Part shown: piece by piece, positions 15,675-24,875 of the stretch
Numbering within the stretch: the first letter of the stretch is position 1
How the letters are laid out: every line of letters begins with the position of its first letter
DNA from: Ignavibacteriota bacterium
Lineage (GTDB): Bacteria; Bacteroidota; Ignavibacteria; SZUA-365
DNA length: 64,000 bases
Direction: 5' to 3'
Assembly: GCA_016218045.1 (NCBI GenBank)
Contig: JACRFB010000052.1
Span: 1-64,000 of the forward strand
Notes under the pieces: model-generated
What the model was told of the DNA's origin: nothing
The model's input: the letters and a program-made list of their open reading frames with translations, nothing else
Database searches by the model: none
Position numbers and translations under genes: made by a program

Positions 15675-18029
15675 ATGATCCAAGTTCAGGACACTCCAGT
15701 GCTCAAAAACCGCATCCTCTTCATCCTCGCCTGTATCATTCCGTGGCTCGGGAACAACTATCCGTGTCAAGCTCAAACATTACGCCAGATATATCCAGAC
15801 TGGCCGTGTGAAACTCTTACATCTCTCTGTGTCTCGGGCTCCGATACATTATTCGCCACCGGTCTTAACGCCACAATCCTGATCTCCACAAATGGGGGTG
15901 CAAACTGGTCTCTCCAACAACGAATATATGGAGCTTACGATTACTGGAGGTCGGGGTGGTATGACGGTTCACTGTGGGTTCTCCCATCAGGTCTATCTTA
16001 CAGAGATGAATTGCTGCGTGACTCATCCAATCTCTTCCTTTTACGATTCGGATTAGACGGGACTAGTGAACGCATTCAGATTCCATTATCGCTCGGAGTG
16101 GATGAAAACTCTGTTCTTGGTCTGGATCTCTCGGCCAATCAGGCTGCCGCATTTGTCGCATACTGGTCACCAACACAAGGCCAGTCTCGAGCGGTTCGTA
16201 CGACTACGGGAGGACGTACGTGGGACGTTGTACCGCTTCCCAGCGATGGAAAACCGTCGATCATGAATGCACTGTTCTTTCACGATGCTAGAAGAGGGCA
16301 CGCAATCACCGCGGAAGAAGCTGACGGGGATTATCACCTCTACCTTACAAATGACGCAGGGTTGTCGTGGCAGCGCGCAAACGAGATTCAGTTTCGCACT
16401 CGCTGGCACAGCGGGTGGCTAGGATATCCGGTAAGTTGGATTGATGATAGCAGTATTGTCGCCATTTCGCGCAATACAGAGGTGTATTTAAGCAGAGACT
16501 ATGGTCGGACATGGCAATTACGCAATATCTCACTTCCTGCAATTGGGATTTCCATTGCCATGCGAGGTTCGGGGGTAGGGATTATGGTCGGGGCCGGTCT
16601 GGATGTGTATCGCACCACAGATTTTGGCACGACGTGGGTGGCGCTTACACGCCAAAGGGCAGCTTCCGAGCAATCCATAGTTCGTCTTTTGAAGGATTCG
16701 ACGTTCGTGATAATCACTGAAACTGGAATGAGATTCGGCAGCTCTGACGCAGGGCAGACGTGGAACGGTCAATACCACGAATATCGTAACGGTCTACTCC
16801 CCAGATATTTCCACAATAACACCCAAGCATATTCGCTTGCGATGCCACCCGGTTCTGATCTTACAACAGTCATTGCTGGTACCACAGATACAGCGAAAAC
16901 TTGGCGCACGCTGAACCTACCAGAGTATGACGCAGTGCTTGGAGTTATACCAATCTCGCCAACAGAGGTCCTGGCATTTCGGACATCCACAACTGCAACA
17001 GGACCGCTTGTATACCGGACATCCGATGCAGGAAACACCTGGACAAGCGTTCTCGCGTCCGGGCAACCTGATGCCGCATTGCACCTCAATAATATGCGTG
17101 ACAGGTTGCATCGCGGTCGCGACACCGTATTTCTCGCCGGGAGAGAAGGCATGTATTGCAGCAGCGATCAGGGAAAATCTTGGACCTACTATGCAAGAGA
17201 AGGATTTCCGCGTACGAGCGATTCGATTTGGTATACCATGGATCTGACATATCGGGAGTACTCCTGGTCGCTATTCGGTGGTTCGATATTTCGTTCGGCA
17301 GATGATGGACGCACGTGGGAGCGTGTCCTGACAATGCCTCCGAACAATACACGATTATCAGTTCTTGGACCAAAAACCGTTGCGGTGTATTCGACATTTC
17401 GTGAACATGGCGCTGCTCGCGATGTTACAGGAACGCTGTATCACACTGAGGATGGAGGTATACAGTGGTCAAGTAGTCCACTTCGCGGCGACAATCCTCG
17501 TGTGAGAACCGAAGGTGGACTAAATATGGAGGGACGCGGGATTGGTGTATTATATAAGAACAATACGATCCCAGGTGGCACAAAATATATTATAAACATG
17601 ACGACAGATCTTTGGAGATCATATACGCCTGTGTGCAGTATTAATGAACGAAACAATGTTACGATCGTGACCATCGACAAGCATGATCCTCTCGTATTTC
17701 GCGGTCATGTAATATACCGCCTAACATCGTACTCCTCAACCACGATTAACTACAACCATACGCCACAACAGGCGCTGCTCGGTCCCGCCTACCCGCAGCC
17801 GGCGCGTACACGCGTGCAGGTGCCGTACACGGTGGAGCATGCGGGGACGCTGCGTTTTGATCTGTACGACGCGATGGGCCGCCACATCCGCACACTGCGA
17901 GCCGGCGAGGAGTCGCCGGGCAGCCGTGTCCTCGATGTGGACGTGGCGGGTCTGCGCGCGGGGCTGTACTTTGTGCGGGTGACGACGCCCTCCGGCGTTG
18001 ATGTGCGACGTATCAGCGTGCTGCCATGA
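15675..18029 (+). CDS. Asp-box (BNR-like) propeller protein with T9SS sorting domain
   Basis: A 784-residue secreted protein. A signal peptide (hydrophobic stretch about residues 14-25, likely cut near CQAQ) leads into a beta-propeller with about eleven Asp-box-like motifs (STNGGANW at 71-78, then TNDAGLSW, SRDYGRTW, TTDFGTTW, SSDAGQTW, TSDAGNTW, SSDQGKSW, SADDGRTW and others). The last 80 or so residues are a type A T9SS sorting domain (PAYPQPARTRVQVP start, GLRAGLYFVRV near the end). The body is AT-rich (35-43 % GC in two hand-counted 60-nt lines before 17640), while the sorting domain begins at about 75 % GC at 17761. Catalytic sialidase residues are not evident, so adhesion or another surface role is more likely. 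Confidence 0.85.
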   Translation: MIQVQDTPVLKNRILFILACIIPWLGNNYPCQAQTLRQIYPDWPCETLTSLCVSGSDTLFATGLNATILISTNGGANWSLQQRIYGAYDYWRSGWYDGSLWVLPSGLSYRDELLRDSSNLFLLRFGLDGTSERIQIPLSLGVDENSVLGLDLSANQAAAFVAYWSPTQGQSRAVRTTTGGRTWDVVPLPSDGKPSIMNALFFHDARRGHAITAEEADGDYHLYLTNDAGLSWQRANEIQFRTRWHSGWLGYPVSWIDDSSIVAISRNTEVYLSRDYGRTWQLRNISLPAIGISIAMRGSGVGIMVGAGLDVYRTTDFGTTWVALTRQRAASEQSIVRLLKDSTFVIITETGMRFGSSDAGQTWNGQYHEYRNGLLPRYFHNNTQAYSLAMPPGSDLTTVIAGTTDTAKTWRTLNLPEYDAVLGVIPISPTEVLAFRTSTTATGPLVYRTSDAGNTWTSVLASGQPDAALHLNNMRDRLHRGRDTVFLAGREGMYCSSDQGKSWTYYAREGFPRTSDSIWYTMDLTYREYSWSLFGGSIFRSADDGRTWERVLTMPPNNTRLSVLGPKTVAVYSTFREHGAARDVTGTLYHTEDGGIQWSSSPLRGDNPRVRTEGGLNMEGRGIGVLYKNNTIPGGTKYIINMTTDLWRSYTPVCSINERNNVTIVTIDKHDPLVFRGHVIYRLTSYSSTTINYNHTPQQALLGPAYPQPARTRVQVPYTVEHAGTLRFDLYDAMGRHIRTLRAGEESPGSRVLDVDVAGLRAGLYFVRVTTPSGVDVRRISVLP

Positions 18030-20002
18030 AACGAGGTCTGATCCTTCCACTTCTTCTTCTATGTCTGTGCACTACGTCCGCACAGTTGCGCCTCGAGGTG
18101 CCTGCGCTCGACATGCAGGCCCTTCCGCATGTGCGTATGCGTGTGTTGCTGTTGCGCGATGGTGCGCCCTACGCCGCATCAGCCCGCGCCACGTGGCGGC
18201 TCACACAGAACGGTCGGCCCGTCGATATCGAGGTGGCGTGTCCCGACAGCGGCTGGTTCAACGCGGTGGCACTTGTGCTCGACAACTCGGGTTCGATGAC
18301 CGGTGTCTCGCTGGATGGACTCAAGTCAGCGGCCCATACGCTGGTCGACAGTCTGCGTCCCGTCGACGAAACGGCCATCGTCACCTTCGGTACAGGTGTG
18401 CAGGTGACACGCGACTTCACCGCGGCAAAGGACTCGCTGCATCGCGCAATCGATACGCTGCGTGCCGGCGGGAACACTCCGCTGTACGACGCCATCATGG
18501 AGGCACTGCGGCGCATCTCCCTGAAGCAGGGCCGGAAGGCGCTGGTTGTATTCACCGACGGGGTCGACAACGCGTCCTCGTCGAGTTTCGAGGATATACG
18601 CGCTGCGGCCTCCGCGGCGGGCGTGCGCCTCTTCACCATCGGTTTCGGCGGCGGGGCGGTATCGGAGCGGCAGCTCCAGCTACTGGCCACCGAGACCGGG
18701 GCACGCTACTTCCGTGTGTTCGGCGCGTCGCAGTTGCGCGAGGTGTTTGCCGCCATCGCCAGCGACCTGACCTTCCCCGGCTGTGTGCTCACGTGGCAGG
18801 CGCCATCCTGCACCGACAGTACACGCTTCCTCCACCTCGAGGCCACGGCGCAGGGGCAGACGGCGATGTGGGACAGTGTTGTGCAGTTTCCCTTCCGACC
18901 AGATACACTGACATTGCGTGTGGACGCTCCTCCCGAGGTGGATCCCGGGGGAAACGTGATCGCCTACCTGCGGCTTACACCACGTGTGCACACCGGCCTG
19001 TTGCTCAGTTTCCGTTTTCTGTTCCGCTACGATGCCGCACTGCTCGACATCGCCCCATTGCTTCCTGTGACGGTCGGCACCATCACGCAGAATACACGCG
19101 TGACATTGCGCGCGTTGCGACCGGGCACAATCGAGTGCAGCGCCGAACTCATCGAGCCGGCGTTTCATACCGGGGCGTTGCTCGGTTTCCGTCTCACAGG
19201 ACGCGCGGCCGACAGCAGCCGTCCCGTGATACTGGCCATCGACAGTCTGGAGTTCGAAGCCGGCTGCGCCAGTGTTGTTCACACTGTGCCCGACACCATC
19301 GATGTGTGCCAGTGCCTTGTGTTGGCACCCGCGGAGGTGTCGGTACCCGTCTTCAGTCAGGGCGGTTCGGAACTCACCGCAACGGTCCGTTACCCGGCTG
19401 CATTCCGTGGCAGGCCCGGGGTGTTTCACCTGCAGTTCCGGCACGATGCACACCTGCGATTTCTGCGCGCGGAGGGCGGGGCAGGGGATCGGTTACGCTG
19501 GCAGAGCGAAGGCAGTTCGGTGCGTGTTTCCGGAGCGGGGGATGGATCCGCAACCGGCGATTCAGTACTCTGTCGCCTTGTGTTTGCTGCCGCGTCGCTG
19601 CCTGCAGGAGCGCATGCGGGACTACTTGTACATGATGCTCGCGCATACGCCGACTGCTGCGTATGGAATACAGCGGAAATATCCGACAGCACGTCCATCG
19701 ACGGTTACTGTACACCGCTACTTGGCAGAGCGTCCAGTGCGCGTCTCGGCGCACCGTACCCGCAACCGGCCAATGGGATGGTGCTGTTACCGGTGCATAT
19801 GCCATCCGGTCAGGCACAACAGATTCGTATCGTACTCACCGCCGGAGACGGCGCGGAAGTATTCCGTCTTCACGACGGTTTACTTCAGCCGGGCACGCAT
19901 GTGCTGCGCTGCGATCTCGTGGCGCTTCCGTCCGGAGTGTACCACATTCACCTCCAGAGCGAGACCGCGGGCGAGACACGTTCTTTTCGCATAGTGCGTT
20001 GA
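18026..20002 (+). CDS. VWA-domain surface protein with T9SS sorting domain
   Basis: A 658-residue exported protein. Order: signal peptide (residues 1-19, ending TTSAQ), a short beta region, a von Willebrand A domain with a full MIDAS start (D86-N-S88-G-S90) and the later FTDGVDN aspartate, two cohesin-like beta domains (about 290-420 and 440-550), then a T9SS sorting domain from about residue 575 (LGAPYPQPAN, LPSGVYHIHL). VWA domains bind proteins through a metal ion, so adhesion is likely. It overlaps the Asp-box gene by 4 bp (ATGA) and has normal high-GC composition, unlike the body of that gene. Confidence 0.88.
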   Translation: MKRGLILPLLLLCLCTTSAQLRLEVPALDMQALPHVRMRVLLLRDGAPYAASARATWRLTQNGRPVDIEVACPDSGWFNAVALVLDNSGSMTGVSLDGLKSAAHTLVDSLRPVDETAIVTFGTGVQVTRDFTAAKDSLHRAIDTLRAGGNTPLYDAIMEALRRISLKQGRKALVVFTDGVDNASSSSFEDIRAAASAAGVRLFTIGFGGGAVSERQLQLLATETGARYFRVFGASQLREVFAAIASDLTFPGCVLTWQAPSCTDSTRFLHLEATAQGQTAMWDSVVQFPFRPDTLTLRVDAPPEVDPGGNVIAYLRLTPRVHTGLLLSFRFLFRYDAALLDIAPLLPVTVGTITQNTRVTLRALRPGTIECSAELIEPAFHTGALLGFRLTGRAADSSRPVILAIDSLEFEAGCASVVHTVPDTIDVCQCLVLAPAEVSVPVFSQGGSELTATVRYPAAFRGRPGVFHLQFRHDAHLRFLRAEGGAGDRLRWQSEGSSVRVSGAGDGSATGDSVLCRLVFAAASLPAGAHAGLLVHDARAYADCCVWNTAEISDSTSIDGYCTPLLGRASSARLGAPYPQPANGMVLLPVHMPSGQAQQIRIVLTAGDGAEVFRLHDGLLQPGTHVLRCDLVALPSGVYHIHLQSETAGETRSFRIVR

Positions 20003-20019
20003 ATGGAGATCGGGTTCGG

Positions 20020-20310
20020 GACCTTGTCTCTCTCCCGCTGTCCCGCTGTCCCGCTGTCCCGTCGCGCTTCGACTCCGCTCAGCGAGACACTATTTCGTTG
20101 TTCCGCTCCCGCTCTCCCGCTGTCCCGCTCTCGCGCTGTCCCGTCGCGCTTCGACTCCGCTCAGCGAGACACTATTTCGTTGTTCCGCTCCCGCTCTCGC
20201 GCTGTCCCGCTCTCGCGCTGTCCCGTCGCGCTTCGACTCCGCTCAGCGAGACACTATTTCGTTGTTCCGCTCCCGCTGTCCCGCTCTCCCGCTGTCCCGC
20301 TCTCCACACC
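20020..20310. repeat. Three 82-bp units of the dispersed repeat
   Basis: GTCGCGCTTCGACTCCGCTC starts at 20061, 20143 and 20225, so the period is exactly 82 bp. Between cores lie CCCGCTCTCCCGCTGTCC runs. The core matches, in reverse complement, the repeat in the queG tail. It fills the 357-bp gap between the VWA gene and crtI; the frame happens to stay open into crtI. No promoter was recognised. Confidence 0.95.
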
Positions 20311-20359
20311 GGGAACCCCGCGAAGCGCGCGGCGTGTTGTAGGGGGCAGTACATATGGA

Positions 20360-21847
20360 ATGCCACACGTGAAAGACATCATCATCATAGGCGCCGGGTT
20401 CGGCGGACTCGCAGAGGCGATACGGCTTCAGGCGCGCGGATACCGCGTTACACTGCTTGAACAGCGGGAGCGGGTCGGCGGGCGCGCGTATCAACTTGTG
20501 AAGGACGGCTACACCTTCGACATGGGACCGTCGCTCATCACTGCGCCGTTTATCATTCAGGATGTGTTTGCCGCGGCGGGGAAGCGCATGGAGGACTACC
20601 TCGACGTCGTTCCACTCGATCCCTTTTACCGCATCTATTTCCACGACAAAAGTTATGTCGATTACTCCGGCGACTCCGAGGCGATGAAGGCGCAGCTTCG
20701 CGCAATCAATCCTGTCGACGCCGATGCCTACGACCGCTTTTTTCACGATATCAAGGCCGTGTACGATGCGGTAATCACGGAAGGCATGGGCGCGCAGGAT
20801 TTTGGATCGCTGAAGCAGTTCTTCTCGTTTGCGCCGCGCGCCATGTCGCTCAAGGCGCTCAAGCCCGTTCATTCCTTTGTTGCGGACTATTTCACCGATC
20901 CCAAGTCGCGTTTCCTTTTCTCGTTTCACCCGCTGTTTATCGGCGGGTCGCCCTTCCGCGCACCAAGTGTGTACATCATGATTCCGTATCTCGAGAAAGA
21001 GGGCGGCGTGTGGTTTTCGAAAGGCGGCATGTACAGTCTGGTGAATGCCTTCGAGCGTGTGTTCCGCGAGTTGGGAGGCACCATCCGTACGAGTGCGAAG
21101 GTGGACGAGATTCTTGTCGAAAACGGTACCGCCGCGGGTGTGCGCCTGGGGGACGAAGTCCTGCGTGCCGACGCGGTTGTATCGAACGGCGACGTGCCCT
21201 GGGTGTACCGCAACATGCTGAAACCCGAACACAGGCGGCGCTGGAGCAACCGCCGCATCGACCGCCTGCACATCTCGATGAGTGTGTTCCTGTTGTATAT
21301 CGGCGTGAAGAAGCAGTACCCCGCGCTGAAACATCACACATTGATTCTGAGCGAGCGCTACCGCGAACTGATCGGCGACATCTTCGACCGGAAAATTCTG
21401 GCCGACGATTTCTCGATGTACCTGCATGTGCCCACACGCACCGATCCCGCCATGGCGCCGCCGGGCTGCGACAGCATGTATCTGCTCGTGCCCGTGCCGC
21501 ATAACGGATCGGGAATTGATTGGCAGAGCATGGCCGCGCCGTTCCGCGAGAAACTTCTCGCCTTCCTCGAGGAGGAATTCGGTCTCGAGGATTTCCGCGC
21601 GAACATCGAGGTGCTCGAGACGTTCACTCCTGACGATTTTGCCTCGCAGTTGCTTTCGCTCTACGGCAATGCCTTCAGCATCGAACCGCGGCTCACGCAG
21701 ACGGCGTGGTTCCGTCCGCACAACCGCAGCGAGGATGTGCGCCGTCTCTACTTCGTCGGCGCGGGCACCCATCCCGGCGGGGGAGTGCCCGGTGTGCTTC
21801 TGTCGGCCGAGGCAACGGAGAAGTGCATTGTGCAGGATCTTTCCTGA
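20360..21847 (+). CDS. crtI: Phytoene desaturase
   Basis: A 495-residue FAD-dependent CrtI that turns phytoene into lycopene or similar. The FAD-binding GAGFGG lies at residues 11-16, the second motif DMGPSLIT follows at about 54-61, and the C-terminal carotenoid-desaturase signature GAGTHPGGGVPGV is intact. The start is ATG 20360; the open frame further upstream is repeat sequence. A GTG at 20369 is an alternative start. It is the first gene of the carotenoid operon and is followed by crtB after 36 bp. Confidence 0.95.
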   Translation: MPHVKDIIIIGAGFGGLAEAIRLQARGYRVTLLEQRERVGGRAYQLVKDGYTFDMGPSLITAPFIIQDVFAAAGKRMEDYLDVVPLDPFYRIYFHDKSYVDYSGDSEAMKAQLRAINPVDADAYDRFFHDIKAVYDAVITEGMGAQDFGSLKQFFSFAPRAMSLKALKPVHSFVADYFTDPKSRFLFSFHPLFIGGSPFRAPSVYIMIPYLEKEGGVWFSKGGMYSLVNAFERVFRELGGTIRTSAKVDEILVENGTAAGVRLGDEVLRADAVVSNGDVPWVYRNMLKPEHRRRWSNRRIDRLHISMSVFLLYIGVKKQYPALKHHTLILSERYRELIGDIFDRKILADDFSMYLHVPTRTDPAMAPPGCDSMYLLVPVPHNGSGIDWQSMAAPFREKLLAFLEEEFGLEDFRANIEVLETFTPDDFASQLLSLYGNAFSIEPRLTQTAWFRPHNRSEDVRRLYFVGAGTHPGGGVPGVLLSAEATEKCIVQDLS

Positions 21848-21883
21848 TATTTGTATCAACGCAGCCAGACACTCGAGGGAACT

Positions 21884-22921
21884 ATGAGCGAGCACACACC
21901 GGCCTACGACCGGGATGATATCACACTGTGCAGGGAGGAGACGCGCGCGCACGCAAAGTCGTTCTACTTTGCCTCGCACGTCCTGCCGCGCGAAAAACGC
22001 GACGCCGCGTACGCCGTGTACGCCTTCTGCCGCCTGGTGGACAATACCGTCGACAACGCCCCCGATGGTGATGCCGCTGCCATCACACGCGCGCTTGACA
22101 CATTGCGTGTGCTTGTGGACCGCGCGTACGAGGGGGACGAGACGCTGCCGCCGCGTTTCCGCGCCCTGTCGATCGCCGTCCGCGCCAATGACGTCCCGAA
22201 ACGGTATTTCCAGGAACTGATCGCCGGCGTCGAGATGGATCTCACCATCAAACGATTCGACACTTTCACGGATCTGGACCTGTACTGTTACCACGTCGCG
22301 TCGGTGGTCGGACTCATCATGACACACATTTTTGGTGCGACCGAAACGTCCGCGCTGCGATACGCCGCGGCGCTCGGCACCGCGATGCACTTGACGAACA
22401 TCCTTCGCGACGTCGCGGAGGATTTGCGGCTCGGTCGTGTGTATCTGCCGCAGGACGAACTCCGCGCCTTCGGCATCACGGAAGACGATCTTGCCGCGGG
22501 CACAGCAACTCCGGCCTTTGTGCGGATGATGGAATTCCAGGCGCGCCGCGCGCGCTCGTACTACCGGCTGGCGGAGCACGGACTCGCCCTGCTGCCCGAC
22601 GACGGTTCGCGGTATTGCGTGCGCCTCATGAGCAACATTTACGAGGGCATTCTCGACGAGATCGTCCGGCTCGAGTACAACGTCTTCAATCGTCGTGCCT
22701 ATGTGTCGACACGGAAAAAGCTGGGCATTGCGGTATCGAGTTACATGGCGCGTGTGCCCCGCCTCCTGCACGGATCGGGTCACTCCGCAACACTTTTTGC
22801 GCCCGGCCTCGGCGACGATTCTTTGAATCCCGGGAACGAGACCGTGCCGGGTTTCGCCGCGCTGCAGTCGTCGTACAACGACACGCGCGAGTCGACGGAG
22901 CACATGAGCGAGAGGACCTGA
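21884..22921 (+). CDS. crtB: Phytoene synthase
   Basis: A 345-residue squalene/phytoene synthase that joins two geranylgeranyl diphosphates. Both Asp-rich Mg2+ sites are present: DNTVD (about residues 55-59) and NILRDVAEDLRLGRVYLP (about 167-184). Conserved YCYHVASVVG lies before the second site. The ATG at 21884 has GAGGGA just upstream. The C-terminal 40 residues after the enzyme core are variable. crtZ begins 5 bp after its stop. Confidence 0.95.
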   Translation: MSEHTPAYDRDDITLCREETRAHAKSFYFASHVLPREKRDAAYAVYAFCRLVDNTVDNAPDGDAAAITRALDTLRVLVDRAYEGDETLPPRFRALSIAVRANDVPKRYFQELIAGVEMDLTIKRFDTFTDLDLYCYHVASVVGLIMTHIFGATETSALRYAAALGTAMHLTNILRDVAEDLRLGRVYLPQDELRAFGITEDDLAAGTATPAFVRMMEFQARRARSYYRLAEHGLALLPDDGSRYCVRLMSNIYEGILDEIVRLEYNVFNRRAYVSTRKKLGIAVSSYMARVPRLLHGSGHSATLFAPGLGDDSLNPGNETVPGFAALQSSYNDTRESTEHMSERT

Positions 22922-22926
22922 ACCGC

Positions 22927-23394
22927 ATGAACGCCGTGTATTTTATCCTCGCGATGACCGGCTCCTTCCTGGTGATGGAGTTTGTGTCGTATCTCGCGCA
23001 CAGGTATGTGTACCACGGCATAGGGTGGCGCTTTCATCAGAGCCATCACACCAAGCGCCACGGCATCTTCGAGAAGAACGACGTGTTTCCGCTCTTTTTT
23101 GCGACGAGCACCACGGCTGTCATGATACTCTCGCTGCAGTTCGAATTACTCTCCTGGCTGCTGCCTTTCAGCATCGGCGTGTCGGCCTACGGTGTCACCT
23201 ACTTCCTGATACACGACATCTACGTCCATCGGCGCAGCAGGCATTTCCGTCCGCGCTGGTCGTATTTGCTCAAGATAAAAAAGGCGCATGCGGCGCATCA
23301 TCGTTACGGGGAAGAGCCCTACGGACTGCTGCTTTTTTCACGGAGGCACCTGCATCCGCGCGAGAAGGACGTGACTGTCGACGAGGTGGTATGA
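22927..23394 (+). CDS. crtZ: Beta-carotene hydroxylase
   Basis: A 155-residue membrane hydroxylase of the CrtZ / fatty-acid-hydroxylase superfamily, adding 3-OH to beta rings. The four di-iron histidine motifs are all visible: HRYVYH, HQSHH, HDIYVHRR and HAAHHRY. Hydrophobic segments at about residues 5-22 and 55-85 should span the membrane. It follows crtB by 5 bp and overlaps the next desaturase gene by 4 bp (ATGA), so it belongs to the operon. Confidence 0.93.
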   Translation: MNAVYFILAMTGSFLVMEFVSYLAHRYVYHGIGWRFHQSHHTKRHGIFEKNDVFPLFFATSTTAVMILSLQFELLSWLLPFSIGVSAYGVTYFLIHDIYVHRRSRHFRPRWSYLLKIKKAHAAHHRYGEEPYGLLLFSRRHLHPREKDVTVDEVV

Positions 23395-24875
23395 AACGGA
23401 TCGCGGTCATCGGCGCGGGTCTCGGAGGCCTTTCCGCGGCGATCCGGCTTGCGCGGGCGGGGCATGATGTCACGGTGTTCGAGAAAAACGACAGTGCGGG
23501 CGGGAAGATGCACCGGCTGCAACTCGGTGCGTACACCTTCGACACGGGACCGACACTTGTCACCATGCCCTTTGTGCTCGAAGAGCTTTTTCGCGCGGCG
23601 GGTGAAGATCCCGCGCGGCACCTCACGCTGAGACCACTGGATCCGAGCTGCCGCTACACCTTCTCCGACGGTTCACAGCTCGACACGAGCAACGACATGG
23701 CGGAGCTCGAGGCCCGGATCAGCGCATTCAGTCCGTCGGATGCCGGCGCATTCACACGCTTCCTTCGTCGAGGGGAACGGATATACAACGCCGCCGCGCA
23801 GCCGTTTTTATTTTCCGGCTTCGGAAGCTGGAGCATGGGCGACATCCTGCGCAGCATGCGCCATCTGCCCGCCGTGCCGCGGCTCGATTCGGGACGCACC
23901 CTGCACGAGGCCGTGGCGGAAGCGTTTCACGACGAGCGCCTGCGGCAACTGTTCGACCGTTTCGCCACCTACAATGGTTCATCACCATTCCGCGCACCGG
24001 CCACACTGGCCATCATTCCCTATGTGGAATTCGCCTTCGGCGGATGGTATGTGGACGGCGGCCTGTACGAGATCGCACGCGCGCTGCACGGTGTGGCGGA
24101 ACGCGTGGGTGTTTCGTTCCGCTTCGATGCGGAGGTGCGGCAGATCACAACGGAGCGCCGCTCCGTGCGGGGAGTGCAGTTGCACGACGGTTCGCGCCAC
24201 GAGGCCGATGTGGTCATATCGAATGCCGATGCATCATACACGATGCAAACCCTCCTGCGCGACACCGCGGGCATTCCGCATACACAGTGGTCGGCGCTCG
24301 AACCGTCCCTCGCGGGATACATCATGTATCTCGGCGTGAAACGCGAGTATCCGCAGCTCGCGCACCACAACATCTTTTTCTCGCGCGACTACCGGCGCGA
24401 GTTTGCGCAGCTTGTGGACGAGGGAGTGCCGGCGGATGAACCCACGATCTACGTCTCCACGTCGTCACGCGCGAATCCGTCGCACGCGCCCGCGGGCTCG
24501 ATGAATCTGTTTGTGCTGGTGAACGCGCCCGCGCTCAACGGACGCGTATCGTGGCCCGCGGAAAAACTGCGTTATCGCGACATCGTGCTTCGGCGCCTGG
24601 AGGCATGTGGTCTCGACGCCCTCGAAGCACACATCGAGGAGGAGGCGATAGTCACTCCCGACGAGTTCGAGGCGCGCACACACGCGTTACACGGATCGAT
24701 TTACGGATCCTCGTCGAACAACCGCTTTTCGGCCTTCCTGCGGCCGCCCAACCGCTCACGTCATGTACGCGGACTCTACTTCGCCGGTGGCACGGCGCAT
24801 CCGGGCGGCGGCATACCGCTGGTGTTGCTCTCAGGGAAAATCGTCGCAGAGTTGATCGAGGGCGCGCGTGATTAA
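23391..24875 (+). CDS. CrtD-like carotenoid desaturase
   Basis: A 494-residue second CrtI-family enzyme, with FAD motif GAGLGG (residues 8-13), FDTGPTLVTMP, and C-terminal GGTAHPGGGIPLV. Having a second paralogue beside crtI, plus cruF and glycosyl- and acyltransferases, points to a CrtD-type 1-hydroxycarotenoid 3,4-desaturase acting on the acyclic end. A CrtO/CrtN-like role or a second phytoene-desaturation role cannot be excluded from sequence. It overlaps crtZ by 4 bp and the acyltransferase gene by 8 bp. Confidence 0.8.
   Translation: MKRIAVIGAGLGGLSAAIRLARAGHDVTVFEKNDSAGGKMHRLQLGAYTFDTGPTLVTMPFVLEELFRAAGEDPARHLTLRPLDPSCRYTFSDGSQLDTSNDMAELEARISAFSPSDAGAFTRFLRRGERIYNAAAQPFLFSGFGSWSMGDILRSMRHLPAVPRLDSGRTLHEAVAEAFHDERLRQLFDRFATYNGSSPFRAPATLAIIPYVEFAFGGWYVDGGLYEIARALHGVAERVGVSFRFDAEVRQITTERRSVRGVQLHDGSRHEADVVISNADASYTMQTLLRDTAGIPHTQWSALEPSLAGYIMYLGVKREYPQLAHHNIFFSRDYRREFAQLVDEGVPADEPTIYVSTSSRANPSHAPAGSMNLFVLVNAPALNGRVSWPAEKLRYRDIVLRRLEACGLDALEAHIEEEAIVTPDEFEARTHALHGSIYGSSSNNRFSAFLRPPNRSRHVRGLYFAGGTAHPGGGIPLVLLSGKIVAELIEGARD

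Noticed and set aside
14962-20002. Integrated mobile element or prophage
   Set aside because: Composition and repeats suggest acquisition, but there is no transposase, integrase, terminal inverted repeat or tRNA target; the only recombinase is the housekeeping XerC/D at the right edge.
20003-20359. N-terminal extension of CrtI by 119 codons
   Set aside because: The sequence is the translation of three 82-bp repeats; the CrtI fold starts at the ATG at 20360.
20243-22903. 886-residue minus-strand ORF over crtI and crtB
   Set aside because: It is a shadow frame caused by high GC; it has no domain pattern, while crtI and crtB on the plus strand are unmistakable.
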